Assembly (NCBI GenBank): GCA_012033205.1
Contig: JAAUSO010000001.1
Span: 1-64,000 of the forward strand
Length of the DNA: 64,000 bases
Direction: 5' to 3'
Source of the DNA: Richelia sp. SL_2_1
GTDB taxonomy: Bacteria > Cyanobacteriota > Cyanobacteriia > Cyanobacteriales > Nostocaceae
In this document: positions 46,413 to 54,572 of the stretch, piece after piece
Layout: the number at the start of each line of letters is the position of its first letter
Numbering within the stretch: the first letter of the stretch is position 1
Program-made: the position numbers and the translations under genes
Notes under the pieces: generated by a model
Databases searched by the model: none
Told to the model about the DNA's origin: nothing
What the model saw: the letters and a program-made list of their open reading frames with translations, nothing else

Positions 46413-46928
46413 ATGACCATACAAATCATCGAACAAGTTGTTGAATCATTAGAAGGATTTTCAGAAGCAGAAGAAGAAAGCTTATTTATGGCAGAAGAAT
46501 TAGAATATTTGCCGGAATTTGAACAAGAAGAAAATCTGGAAAGTATTCAATTCGAGACTGTGGCTGAAGATATGGAAGCGTATTTTTACGAAGCAGAAAG
46601 CTCTACCCAAGATGTAAATCAGCGAATGCTCAAAGTAATGACAGCCGTCGTCAAGCATATGGTGACTAAAATATCCTACAATCCCAAAGCTCGTATTAAG
46701 TTACAAGCTGCTTGCGAACGCGGTTCTAATGCTGTTGCTCAATTGCTTTTACCTAGCATGAAAAAACAGTTTCCCACTTTCTTACAATGGCTTCCCGCTA
46801 TTTATCTACCTGCTGTCACACGTACTCTTTATAATCCGATTTGCAAAAAATGTGGAACCCAAAATTCAGGTAAAAATGGAGGAAATGGAGTCACAAAAAA
46901 ATTCAAATTTGTTAACGGTGGCTTCTAA
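46413..46928 (+). CDS. Protein with shared acidic N-terminal module and helical domain
   Basis: 171 residues. Residues 1-58 form an acidic module (SEAEEESLFMAEELEYLPEF ... ESIQFETVAEDMEAYF) also found at the start of three downstream proteins. Residues ~68-140 (NQRMLKVMTAVVKHMV ... AACERGSNAVAQLLLP ... LQWLPAIYLPAV) match residues ~62-140 of the CAP protein at 50697. The C-terminus is a Gly/Lys tail with a CKKC pair. No signal peptide or membrane span. First gene of the cluster; function unknown. The shared module suggests a common targeting or processing signal. Confidence 0.7.
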   Translation: MTIQIIEQVVESLEGFSEAEEESLFMAEELEYLPEFEQEENLESIQFETVAEDMEAYFYEAESSTQDVNQRMLKVMTAVVKHMVTKISYNPKARIKLQAACERGSNAVAQLLLPSMKKQFPTFLQWLPAIYLPAVTRTLYNPICKKCGTQNSGKNGGNGVTKKFKFVNGGF

Positions 46929-47030
46929 ACTTAACTTGTAAAACAGGGTGAATGGTGCTGATTATTTTTAATTATCTCTATTTGAATTAGCACCAATCAC
47001 CTAAATACTATAGGGGGCTTATTTATCAAT

Positions 47031-48716
47031 ATGTCTAGAGAAAATGATTTTTTACTTACAGAAGAAGAATTAGAAAATGCTGGGCTCGAAATTCGCGAAA
47101 AATGGGGAGCCAAAATCGATGATAAACTTGATAATTTTTTAGAATATCAAATCACTACCTCTGCTGGTGATGTCGAGTCAGAAGAATCTCAACGGGTAAT
47201 CGTTCATTATAAACCACCTAAATCCTTTGAAGATTTCCGCGAGCAGTTCGCAGAGTTACAAGAAACCTATGAAAAATACAACGAAGAATTTGAATTCTGT
47301 GAATTTGACGAACTCGAACATTTAATAGATGAAAGTACAGAGTTTGTCTTCCAAGAATTCCGAAGTCAAGGAGTAGAAATTCAGCAACACCTGCGATTAG
47401 GTAATGGTTTTCTTACAGAACTTTCTCCTGAAAAGATTAAACAAATAGCCGCTCGTGAAGATGTTGAATACATTGAAGCTGATAAACCTTTAATCGCAGA
47501 ACTTGATCAGAGTACAGAAGTCGTGGGTGTAGTCAGTGCTAGAAACCAAAAACTTGCTGGTACTGGAAGAGGAATTATCATAGCTGTGCTTGATGGAGAA
47601 GTTGACATCAATCATCCAGACTTAAAAGGTCGTGTTGTACACAAGCGTAACTATACTGATGAGCCTTGGGGAAACCCTCATAAACATGGAACTCATGTAG
47701 CTGGAATTATTGCAGGTAACGGCTCTCAATATCAAGGAATAGCTCCGGGAGCAACGATTTGGAGCTATAAAATTATGCCTTCCCAATCTGGTTTCAAAGG
47801 TGCAGAAGCCATTGAAGATGTGATCAAGGATATGAAATATGGAGTTAGAATTGCCAACTGTAGCTGGGGTGTACCAGATAAACGGCTTGACGGTACGAGT
47901 ATCTGGGCTAAAACCGCTGACAAAGCCACAAAACTGGGCTTAATTTTGGTGAAAAGCGCGGGTAACAACGGTCGTCACGGTTTGAGAAGCATTACATCTC
48001 CAGCAGATGCCAAAGGAGACTTAATTGTTGTCGGAGCATCTAGCCGTGACGGTAGTCGAGTCATGCATTTTAGTAGTCGTGGTCCAACCGGAGATAATCG
48101 ACCAAAACCAGACATTCTCGCACCCGGAGATCGAATTATAGCCGCTAAACCAAACGGAGGCTATGTCAGATCGAGTGGAACCAGCATGGCTGCACCTCAT
48201 ATTGCAGGTATCGCAGCATTGATGTTAGAACGTAATCCCCGACTCAAACCCTGGCTAGTAAAGAAAATTCTGATGGAAACAGCCAAACCACTAGCTTCTA
48301 ATAGCCATAATTATCAAGGTAAGGGGTTAGTTGATGTCGTCAAAGCGTTGCAGATGGCTGAGCAGCCTTTGCCAGAGGATAAAAAAATTACCTATACATC
48401 AGCGCTGAAGCAAAGAAAGCTAATAGAGCAACTTAATATTGACTTGCAAAACACTAGCGAAGAAATAATGAAAGGAGTAAAAGTCAGCCTGGTTTCCAAT
48501 ATTGAAGGAATTAAGGTGACAACCGCCGAACAAGACTATGGTAATTTACGCGAGGGTGAAGATACTACTTGTAACTTCGATCTAGAAGTCGCTCCTCATA
48601 GCAATTCAGGTTTGTATAATCTGACTTTGAATGTAAATTATACTACCTCAAAGGGAGAAATTAAGACTCGCTCTCATCAAATTCAGCATGAAATTCCCAG
48701 TTTTCAATTTCAATAA
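47031..48716 (+). CDS. Subtilisin-like serine protease (S8) with C-terminal β-domain
   Basis: 561 residues. Residues 1-165 are a Glu-rich prodomain ending in an I9-like stretch (IKQIAAREDVEYIEADKPL). The catalytic triad is visible: Asp188 (AVLDGEVDINHPDLKG), His219 (HKHGTHVAGIIAG), Ser385 (SSGTSMAAPHIAG), with the oxyanion Asn in VKSAGNNG. The C-terminal ~110 residues resemble a CARDB-type β-sandwich (NIDLQNTSEEIMKGVKVSLV). There is no signal peptide, so it is made inside the cell and either acts there or leaves by a non-Sec route. Its place between proteins sharing an N-terminal module makes it the candidate processing protease for that module (inference). Confidence 0.92.
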   Translation: MSRENDFLLTEEELENAGLEIREKWGAKIDDKLDNFLEYQITTSAGDVESEESQRVIVHYKPPKSFEDFREQFAELQETYEKYNEEFEFCEFDELEHLIDESTEFVFQEFRSQGVEIQQHLRLGNGFLTELSPEKIKQIAAREDVEYIEADKPLIAELDQSTEVVGVVSARNQKLAGTGRGIIIAVLDGEVDINHPDLKGRVVHKRNYTDEPWGNPHKHGTHVAGIIAGNGSQYQGIAPGATIWSYKIMPSQSGFKGAEAIEDVIKDMKYGVRIANCSWGVPDKRLDGTSIWAKTADKATKLGLILVKSAGNNGRHGLRSITSPADAKGDLIVVGASSRDGSRVMHFSSRGPTGDNRPKPDILAPGDRIIAAKPNGGYVRSSGTSMAAPHIAGIAALMLERNPRLKPWLVKKILMETAKPLASNSHNYQGKGLVDVVKALQMAEQPLPEDKKITYTSALKQRKLIEQLNIDLQNTSEEIMKGVKVSLVSNIEGIKVTTAEQDYGNLREGEDTTCNFDLEVAPHSNSGLYNLTLNVNYTTSKGEIKTRSHQIQHEIPSFQFQ

Positions 48717-48752
48717 ATAGCTTTACAAATTAAAATAAATAAGGAGAAGCAA

Positions 48753-49142
48753 ATGAAACTTGATTTTACTACCATCGAAAAAGGCACAAACTGCGGTTAT
48801 GAGATAGCCGAGAGAAGATTGATTGATAGTCCGGAAGAATGGTCAGAAGTTTGGCAACAGTTTACTTCTGATACTATACCAGCACCATCCGTTCCTGAAA
48901 TCGATTTTTTATCCAATCAAGTAATTGCTGTTTTTGCAGGAAATAAACCGACTGGAGGTTATTCTGTAGAAATACTTGCAGTTGAAAATACAAGTTCTAC
49001 ATCTCTTGATGAATCTTCTTTAGAACTTACAGTTGAGTTCCGCGAACCCCAACCCGGAGAAATAGTTACAGAAGAAATTACCCAACCGTATCACATTATC
49101 AAAGTTCCGCAAATTAATGCCAGAAAGGTTGTTTTAAAATAA
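48753..49142 (+). CDS. PrcB-like (protease complex subunit) protein
   Basis: 129 residues. The pattern NQVIAVFAGNKPTGGYSVEI followed by PQPGEIV and QPYHIIKVP matches the PrcB C-terminal domain, named from a subunit of a Treponema protease complex. It lies 36 bp after the subtilisin-like gene with a good ribosome-binding site (AAGGAGAAG), so it is probably the partner of that protease. Unlike many family members it has no lipoprotein or Sec signal, matching the protease, which also lacks one. Confidence 0.82.
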   Translation: MKLDFTTIEKGTNCGYEIAERRLIDSPEEWSEVWQQFTSDTIPAPSVPEIDFLSNQVIAVFAGNKPTGGYSVEILAVENTSSTSLDESSLELTVEFREPQPGEIVTEEITQPYHIIKVPQINARKVVLK

Positions 49143-49258
49143 TATCGGAAGTGTGAAATATTTTGTTATTCTCTCCTTTAAAAGAAGAGAATAACAAGGA
49201 AAAAACCTTGATTCATTTAATCTGAGTAATTGTAAATAAATAGCTAAGGAAATAATTT

Positions 49259-49930
49259 ATGATTGTCAAAACAATTGAACTGATTGAATCTTTCTCTGAA
49301 GCGGATTTAGAATTCCTAGAATTTCTACCAGAGGAATTAGAACAAATTGAATCTGAGCTATATCCTGACTTAGAAAATATATCTTTTGAGGATGTAGCAG
49401 AAGAGATGAAAGCTTATTTAGAAGCGGGTAAGGGTAAAGGTAAAATTACAGCTGTTGTCAAACCCAAACCTAATCCAAAAACCGAACCTAATCCAAACAA
49501 ATTGAAAACTAAAAGAGTTGGGGATATGGTTGGTACACCACCTTATCAGAAAGGCATCTTTGAGGATGCTTTAGTCGCAATTAAGTCTCTGAAATACGAC
49601 CATTTACCTGGCCCAGCTAAGTCTGAAGTTATTAAACATAATAATAAAATCAGAATTGATCGCCAAGTCCCAACCCCAACCGCTCAAAATATTCAGGTTC
49701 AGATCGGGAACAACTCTATAGCAGCAGCACTTGTACCACACAGTTATCTAGAGCTTGTCAAAAAAAGTAGAAATAAAGGCCAAAGTGACGCTAGACAAGT
49801 CGAAATTTTAAAACAAGTTAAATGGGCATTACACCAGAGTTTAGTTAGCTGGAATCCAATTTATAAAAATAAAAATCCTCGTAGTCGAAAGCCTGGGATT
49901 TGGACAATTACTGGCAATTTTTCAACTTAA
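49259..49930 (+). CDS. Protein with shared acidic N-terminal module and unknown C-terminal domain
   Basis: 223 residues. Residues 1-55 are the shared module in its clearest form (SFSEADLEFLEFLPEELEQI, then SELYPDLENISFEDVAEEMK). A linker rich in Lys/Pro/Asn (KPKPNPKTEPNPNK) follows, then a basic domain of ~140 residues (GIFEDALVAIKSLKYDHLPG ... LVKKSRNKGQSDARQVEIL) that I do not recognise. The basic domain after an acidic leader resembles a toxin with an inhibitory or targeting prosequence, but no nuclease motif is evident. No signal peptide. Confidence 0.65.
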   Translation: MIVKTIELIESFSEADLEFLEFLPEELEQIESELYPDLENISFEDVAEEMKAYLEAGKGKGKITAVVKPKPNPKTEPNPNKLKTKRVGDMVGTPPYQKGIFEDALVAIKSLKYDHLPGPAKSEVIKHNNKIRIDRQVPTPTAQNIQVQIGNNSIAAALVPHSYLELVKKSRNKGQSDARQVEILKQVKWALHQSLVSWNPIYKNKNPRSRKPGIWTITGNFST

Positions 49931-49953
49931 TAATTGCAATAAATGGATTAATT

Positions 49954-50672
49954 ATGACTATACAATTAGAATTCTCTACAGCAGATTTGGAATATCTAGA
50001 ATTTCTTCCAGAGGAATTAGCATCGATTCAATCTGAGTTATACCCTGATTTAGAAAGTATTTCTTTTGAATCAGCTAAACCTCCACGTCGTAGTAAAGGA
50101 AATTTCCAAAAAATGCTTGATGCATTAGGTGAATTTGAATCAGGAAAAAACGCGGTGACCCAACCCAATACAAAGTAGAAAATACCTTGGGTTTTATGGG
50201 AAAATATCAATTTGGCGAACCTTTATTAATTGACCTTAGTTATTATAAAGCCAATGTTTACTACGGCAAAGGTGCGAATAAAAACTATTGGCGAGGTACT
50301 TGGACAGGGAAAAAGGGTATCAAAAACAAAGCCCAATTTTTGAATAGTCCTCGCGTCCAAGAATTGGCAATTCGTGAAGCTTTTGCACTCAATTATCGAC
50401 GACTCAAAGATACGCTCAAACAAAAAGGAAAATCTATTTATCACTTCCTAGGTAAGAAAAAAACGTACAAAGACAAAGGCAAATCAAAAATAATTACAAT
50501 CACTCTTTCTGGTATTTTAGCAGGAGCGCATTTACGCGGACCCGGTGGAGTAGCGCAACTGTTGTTAAGTAACAAAGTATCTCATGATGAATATGGCACT
50601 TCGATTCTTAAATACATTCATGAATACGGGGGTTACAGCGTGAGAGCCAAAGATTTTTTAAGTCGCCGTTAG
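49954..50672 (+). pseudogene. Shared-module protein with lysozyme-like domain, frameshifted at an A6 run
   Basis: From ATG at 49954 the shared module is STADLEYLEFLPEELASI, then SELYPDLESISFES. After the linker, a run of six A (50145-50150) shifts the frame; with seven A it continues as SGKKRGDPTQYKVENTLGFM followed by GKYQFGEPLLIDL. The Tyr-Gly-Lys-Tyr-Gln pattern and a later GILAGAHLRGPGGVAQLL are typical of lysozyme/transglycosylase-like peptidoglycan hydrolases of cyanobacteria. The repaired product is about 239 residues. No signal peptide precedes this normally extracellular domain. As written, translation would stop at 50178. If the indel is real the hydrolase is dead. Confidence 0.75.
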
Positions 50673-50696
50673 TACAAACGATTACAGGTAATCATC

Positions 50697-51575
50697 ATGA
50701 CTATACAATTATTAGAAGAAATTGAATTTATTTCTGAAGCCGCAGAACTGGACTTAGAATTTTCGCCAGAGGATTTAGCTGGGATTGAATCAGAGCTAGA
50801 GTATGACCTAGAATCGCTTCGATTCGAGGATGTCCGTAAGGAAATGGAAAGTTACTTGGAACATATTCCAGAGTCAGAGTCTGTTAATCGAAGAGCATTA
50901 AAGGTTTTTACACCTTTGATTCAAAAACTGGTGCAGAAAATACAGAGTAATCCCCAAATGCGGGACAAACTCAAAGCTGCTTGTCATCAAGGTACGGATG
51001 CTGTTGCCGAAATGCTTTCACCGATATTGAGTAAAATGTTGCCTGGGTATTTAAGTTGGATGGCACCTAAGTATTGCTTACCAATAGTCCAAACTTTAGG
51101 ACTAGGGATTTGTAAACAGGTTGGGGCATCTGAAGCAGCTTTAGCTGCGTTAGAATGCGGTTGTCGTCCTTCGAGAAAACCTTCTAGACCCAGTGGAAAT
51201 AACAGTAACTATGAAAATCGTGTAATCGAATTGACTAACCAAGAACGCCGCAAACGACGTTTACCACCATTACAAAATAATCCTAAATTAGCAGCAGCAG
51301 CAGAAAAACATACAAGAAATATGGCTGCACATAATTTTTTGTCTCATCGGGGAAGAGATGGTTCCACTTTAGCTAGCCGCGTTCAAGCCACAGGATATAA
51401 AAACTCAGGAGTAGCAGAAAACATTGCCAAAGGACAGCGTACACCAGAGCAAGTCGTCCAATCATGGATGAATAGTCCCGGACACCGACGCAATATTCTA
51501 GATCGTGGATTCCGAGAAATTGGGGTTTGTTACCACAAAACATATTGGACACAGGTTTTTGGCACACCCCGCTAA
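50697..51575 (+). CDS. Shared-module protein with C-terminal CAP/SCP domain
   Basis: 292 residues. Residues 1-55 are the shared module (AAELDLEFSPEDLAGIESEL ... LRFEDVRKEMESYLE). Residues ~62-150 are the helical domain also present in the first gene of the cluster (NRRALKVFTPLIQKLVQKIQ, AACHQGTDAVAEML, LSWMAPKYCLPIV). Residues ~172-292 form a CAP (SCP/PR-1) domain: VIELTNQERRKRRLPPL, HNFLSHRGRDGSTL, SGVAENIAKGQ, WMNSPGHRRNIL, EIGVCYHKTYWTQVF. CAP proteins are normally secreted, yet no Sec signal is seen. It sits 24 bp after the lysozyme-like gene and is probably the last gene of the operon. Confidence 0.85.
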   Translation: MTIQLLEEIEFISEAAELDLEFSPEDLAGIESELEYDLESLRFEDVRKEMESYLEHIPESESVNRRALKVFTPLIQKLVQKIQSNPQMRDKLKAACHQGTDAVAEMLSPILSKMLPGYLSWMAPKYCLPIVQTLGLGICKQVGASEAALAALECGCRPSRKPSRPSGNNSNYENRVIELTNQERRKRRLPPLQNNPKLAAAAEKHTRNMAAHNFLSHRGRDGSTLASRVQATGYKNSGVAENIAKGQRTPEQVVQSWMNSPGHRRNILDRGFREIGVCYHKTYWTQVFGTPR

Positions 51576-51632
51576 TTTTTGTTCGTTACTCGTTCCCGGT
51601 TCAGAAGCTGGGAACTATTTTAACTATCTAAC

Positions 51633-52139
51633 TTACTTGCGCTGTGCTTCTCTCCAACAACGAGGAGTATTGTGATTGCGATCGCGAAACTGACAGTAAA
51701 AATGATTGATATTTTGATACCCTACTTGCAAAGCTATTTGTTCGATAGAATCTTTGGTTTCTAAAAGCAAGCGTTTTGCTTGGGTTATTCGGCGTTCGAT
51801 AATCCAATCATTGACGGTTTTTCCTGTCATCCGTCTGACTAAATCGGTTAAGTAAGCAGAAGAATAACCGACTGCTTGAGCTACTTCTTTTAAACGAATA
51901 TTTTGATGATAATTTAATTCAATGAACTGAAAAGTTGCATCTAGTCGGGGAATCGATGGAAATATAGAGCAATCGCGGTTCAATTGTTTCTTTTCAGAGT
52001 TAATTGAGAGTTTATCTGGTGCTAGCTCAACACAAAGACCACTTTCTACATTCTTAACTTCAAATCCTGCTGTTTCTAAACATTTGATTACAAGCTTTTT
52101 AGTATCCGGATGGTTATCATTCACTACGATATTAGTCAT
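51633..52139 (-). CDS. AraC-family regulator with a vestigial receiver-like N-terminus
   Basis: 168 residues. Residues ~68-165 are a complete AraC DNA-binding domain with two helix-turn-helices (IRLKEVAQAVGYSSAYLTDL; SIEQIALQVGYQNINHFYCQ). Residues 1-36 resemble the first strand and helix of a response-regulator receiver (TNIVVNDNHPDTKKLVIKCL), but the rest of a receiver, including the phosphoryl Asp, is absent. It converges with the CAP-gene operon and may regulate that or its divergent neighbour at 52472. Confidence 0.85.
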   Translation of the reverse strand: MTNIVVNDNHPDTKKLVIKCLETAGFEVKNVESGLCVELAPDKLSINSEKKQLNRDCSIFPSIPRLDATFQFIELNYHQNIRLKEVAQAVGYSSAYLTDLVRRMTGKTVNDWIIERRITQAKRLLLETKDSIEQIALQVGYQNINHFYCQFRDRNHNTPRCWREAQRK

Positions 52140-52380
52140 TGCAACCCCTATAGTTCGTGATTAAAGTATCTATATTTCATCCAAGCCTTAATTAAAACGT
52201 CGTTACAAGTAAGTTTTTTAACTGCTTAGTAATAGATGTAAGTCAAATTAACTGATGCAGTTTTTTACAAACTTTTTTGCTGTTGGCTGTCCTTAGGTAC
52301 ATCCCATGAACAGCCAAATCCGTTTATATAGTCAGGTTCTATTTTAGATTTATTTTATGAATTCCCCATTTTATTAAGTA

Positions 52381-52446
52381 AAATTACCTCTTAGGGAGGA
52401 TATGAATTTTGTTAAAAGTCATCCACTATTTAACTTAGCTTACTGA
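52381..52446 (+). promoter_or_regulatory. Conserved leader with short ORF (14 codons), copy 2
   Basis: TTAGGGAGGATATG gives a strong ribosome-binding site before the ATG at 52402; the peptide is MNFVKSHPLFNLAY. DNA is about 90% identical to 46121-46172. It lies just upstream of the small gene at 52472, and its stop is 25 bp from that ATG, so translation of the two could be coupled. Confidence 0.65.
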
Positions 52447-52471
52447 ATAGATGTAATATTTGACTTTGAGC

Positions 52472-52642
52472 ATGAATGAAGAAAATCAAGAACCAAAGAA
52501 AAATAATACAGAAGAACAAAAATCTGATGATTCTTCTCGTTCTCCAGGGGTTGATAGGGGTTCTCCAGGAGTTGACAGAAACTTAAGTAGTTCAGAAAAT
52601 ACACCGAAAAAGAATACAGAGGAATCTAATCAAGATAGTTAA
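52472..52642 (+). CDS. Small disordered hydrophilic protein
   Basis: 56 residues from the ATG at 52472; an earlier TTG start is unlikely. The composition is Glu/Asn/Ser/Lys/Asp-rich with almost no hydrophobic residues. It contains an imperfect tandem SPGVDR-GSPGVDR. It follows the second copy of the HPLF leader element and is followed by a palindromic hairpin at 52656. It could be a precursor peptide, a small disordered regulator or a leader-dependent product; none can be shown. Confidence 0.5.
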   Translation: MNEENQEPKKNNTEEQKSDDSSRSPGVDRGSPGVDRNLSSSENTPKKNTEESNQDS

Positions 52643-52655
52643 TTCATACAATATA

Positions 52656-52678
52656 GAGACGTAGTACTGCTACGTCTC
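52656..52678. repeat. 23-nt palindromic repeat (GAGACGTAGTA family)
   Basis: GAGACGTAGTACTGCTACGTCTC, 13 bp after the small gene's stop; a likely transcript-end hairpin of the same family as 44133-44155. Confidence 0.8.
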
Positions 52679-52814
52679 AAACAATGTGAAAATCATTAAT
52701 GTGGGCTTAAACGCCGATCATATCTGTGGGGATAGGTAATTGCTAATGGGTAATGGGTAATAGTAAGTAATTAGCAGGACCTGATATCATATTTTTATCA
52801 GCACAGCATTCTGA

Positions 52815-53141
52815 CTAAAAAATCGGAAAAATGCGAGCAATTATACTAGAAACACTTTGAATATTACTAATAATATTCACTGTATTATTCACACTTTGTA
52901 TGGCATTGTCTAATGATTTCATAGCCTGATTAAGTTCTATTTCTAAAGGCTTCATTTTTATTAATACACTTGCTAAATCCTGCTTTCCTAATTCATAAAC
53001 AGCTTTTCGATAATTGTCTCGGTGTTTCACAAAAGCTTGTTTCTTGGATTGATCTTGCTCTTCCTCGAATGCAAGTTGAAGTTCATTAAGTTTTAAAACT
53101 TGTTCTCTCATTTGAGATAGTAAATTGTTAGTTGTTCTCAT
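52815..53141 (-). CDS. Small coiled-coil protein
   Basis: 108 residues, almost entirely helical: LSQMREQVLKLNELQLAFEE with heptad spacing, then a C-terminal amphipathic or hydrophobic segment (NTVNIISNIQSVSSIIARIF). It lies 4 bp after the lipoprotein gene, so the two form an operon. No family recognised. The C-terminal hydrophobic stretch could associate with membrane or with the lipoprotein. Confidence 0.7.
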   Translation of the reverse strand: MRTTNNLLSQMREQVLKLNELQLAFEEEQDQSKKQAFVKHRDNYRKAVYELGKQDLASVLIKMKPLEIELNQAMKSLDNAIQSVNNTVNIISNIQSVSSIIARIFPIF

Positions 53142-53145
53142 TGTT

Positions 53146-54030
53146 TTAACTTTCCTTTTGGTTTGATTTTTGGTTATTTTCTAATAGTGCTAAAAAGAAA
53201 TCGATATCCTTTAAAGCATTGTTGAGACTCACACCAGTGATTTTCCCTTCTACAGAATCTTTAAAAACAGTCTTAAATTCTCCTAAAGCAACACTGGCGT
53301 TTTCTAATTCTTCTACTCGCGTATCTATTGCAAAAATTTCGTTTCTTCTCTCAATCCAACTCTCCTCATTTGCGACTGCATTCTCGTCAATTAAAGGACG
53401 AATAACCAAGCGTTGTTCTTGCGCTATTCGTTTTATTGCAACTTTATGTTTCATAAAATCACCGAGTTTATTGAGCATTTCTTGCTGAATTGTTAACTCT
53501 TGAAGAGTAGTGCGATCGCGCTTTTCTAATTCTTCCCTCAAGGCTCCATTAATTTGAGAATGAATTGCTAAATGTCCGATGCCTTTCAATATTCCTGAAT
53601 TTGGGGAAAATCTAGTTGTTTGTAGATGAGAACTAATTGTTTGTAAATTAGTAGCAATTCCGTCAATTTCGACTTGAGTCCTTTCTGGTGCCTCTGAGCG
53701 AGCAAGTTCATCTAACTTAGAAAAGTATTTTCTTAACAATGCATTATGATTACGAATATCATTGATGATTTGTAGAATTTCTTTATCTTCTTCAACCTTT
53801 TCTCGATACTTTTGCTCTGTGAGATTTAATAATCTGTCATCTGATAATATATCTTCTGAAGTTGATTCTACTTGCAGTTTGCCAGCCTTAACTAATAATT
53901 CATCAACAGCAGTTGTATATTTACTTCCTGTTTCTGTCAGTTTTTGGTATTGTTTGCTATATTTACAACCAGTTGATAAAGTTGCAAATATAGCCACTAA
54001 AACAAATGTTTTGCGAAAGTAATTGTGCAT
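53146..54030 (-). CDS. Coiled-coil lipoprotein
   Basis: 294 residues. The signal peptide has a lipobox, VAIFATLSTGC, with Cys22 as the lipidation site. The mature part is helical with long charged segments (EKYREKVEEDKEILQIINDI, LEKRDRTTLQELTIQQEMLN), suggesting a periplasmic or outer-membrane-facing coiled coil. It is co-transcribed with the small coiled-coil gene downstream. Function unknown. Confidence 0.82.
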   Translation of the reverse strand: MHNYFRKTFVLVAIFATLSTGCKYSKQYQKLTETGSKYTTAVDELLVKAGKLQVESTSEDILSDDRLLNLTEQKYREKVEEDKEILQIINDIRNHNALLRKYFSKLDELARSEAPERTQVEIDGIATNLQTISSHLQTTRFSPNSGILKGIGHLAIHSQINGALREELEKRDRTTLQELTIQQEMLNKLGDFMKHKVAIKRIAQEQRLVIRPLIDENAVANEESWIERRNEIFAIDTRVEELENASVALGEFKTVFKDSVEGKITGVSLNNALKDIDFFLALLENNQKSNQKES

Positions 54031-54572
54031 AATTCTTAAATCCTGATGAGATTTTTGATGTTTTTACTGTGTTTCTGCTTTATTACCTGGATTTCTCACA
54101 AGTAAATGGTAAGCCTTGAGTGATCGATTAATTTTCACATTACTCACTACTCACTACTGACTCCAAATTCCTTATTGTTTGTGAGAAATGCGTTATTAGG
54201 ATATAGATGTTATTTGATTTAACTTATGCAGTCAGTTTGTTGCTTCTGGTTGATGACATTAGGTGATATTTGCAGGTTTATTTAACTTATGCAGATAAAA
54301 AGCAATACGACTGATGTAGAGATGTATTGCAAGTGATCAGATTTGTTTATAACAATACCAAATGATCAAAGATTCACAAATAAGGGTTAAATTATTAACA
54401 GTTATCAGTTATCAGTCACGTTTATATTTGGGAAAGGGCTAGTCCCCAGATAAGGTGGGAGCGCGTCTTCTGTATGACGCTACCGCGTCACGCTGCGCGC
54501 TTCACTGATTTAAATTAATTGTATATTAATGCTTGACGCTATTTCTGAAGTTACAGCATTACCATTTTGAAA
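54031..54572. other. Intergenic region between the lipoprotein and glutaminase genes
   Basis: No gene seen. It contains two AACTTATGCAG sites (about 54222 and 54287; relatives at ~46000 and ~52250), an STRR piece (AGTTATC heptads at ~54400), and a G+C-rich palindromic repeat (ATGACGCTACCGCGTCA ...) at about 54460-54510. Confidence 0.5.
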
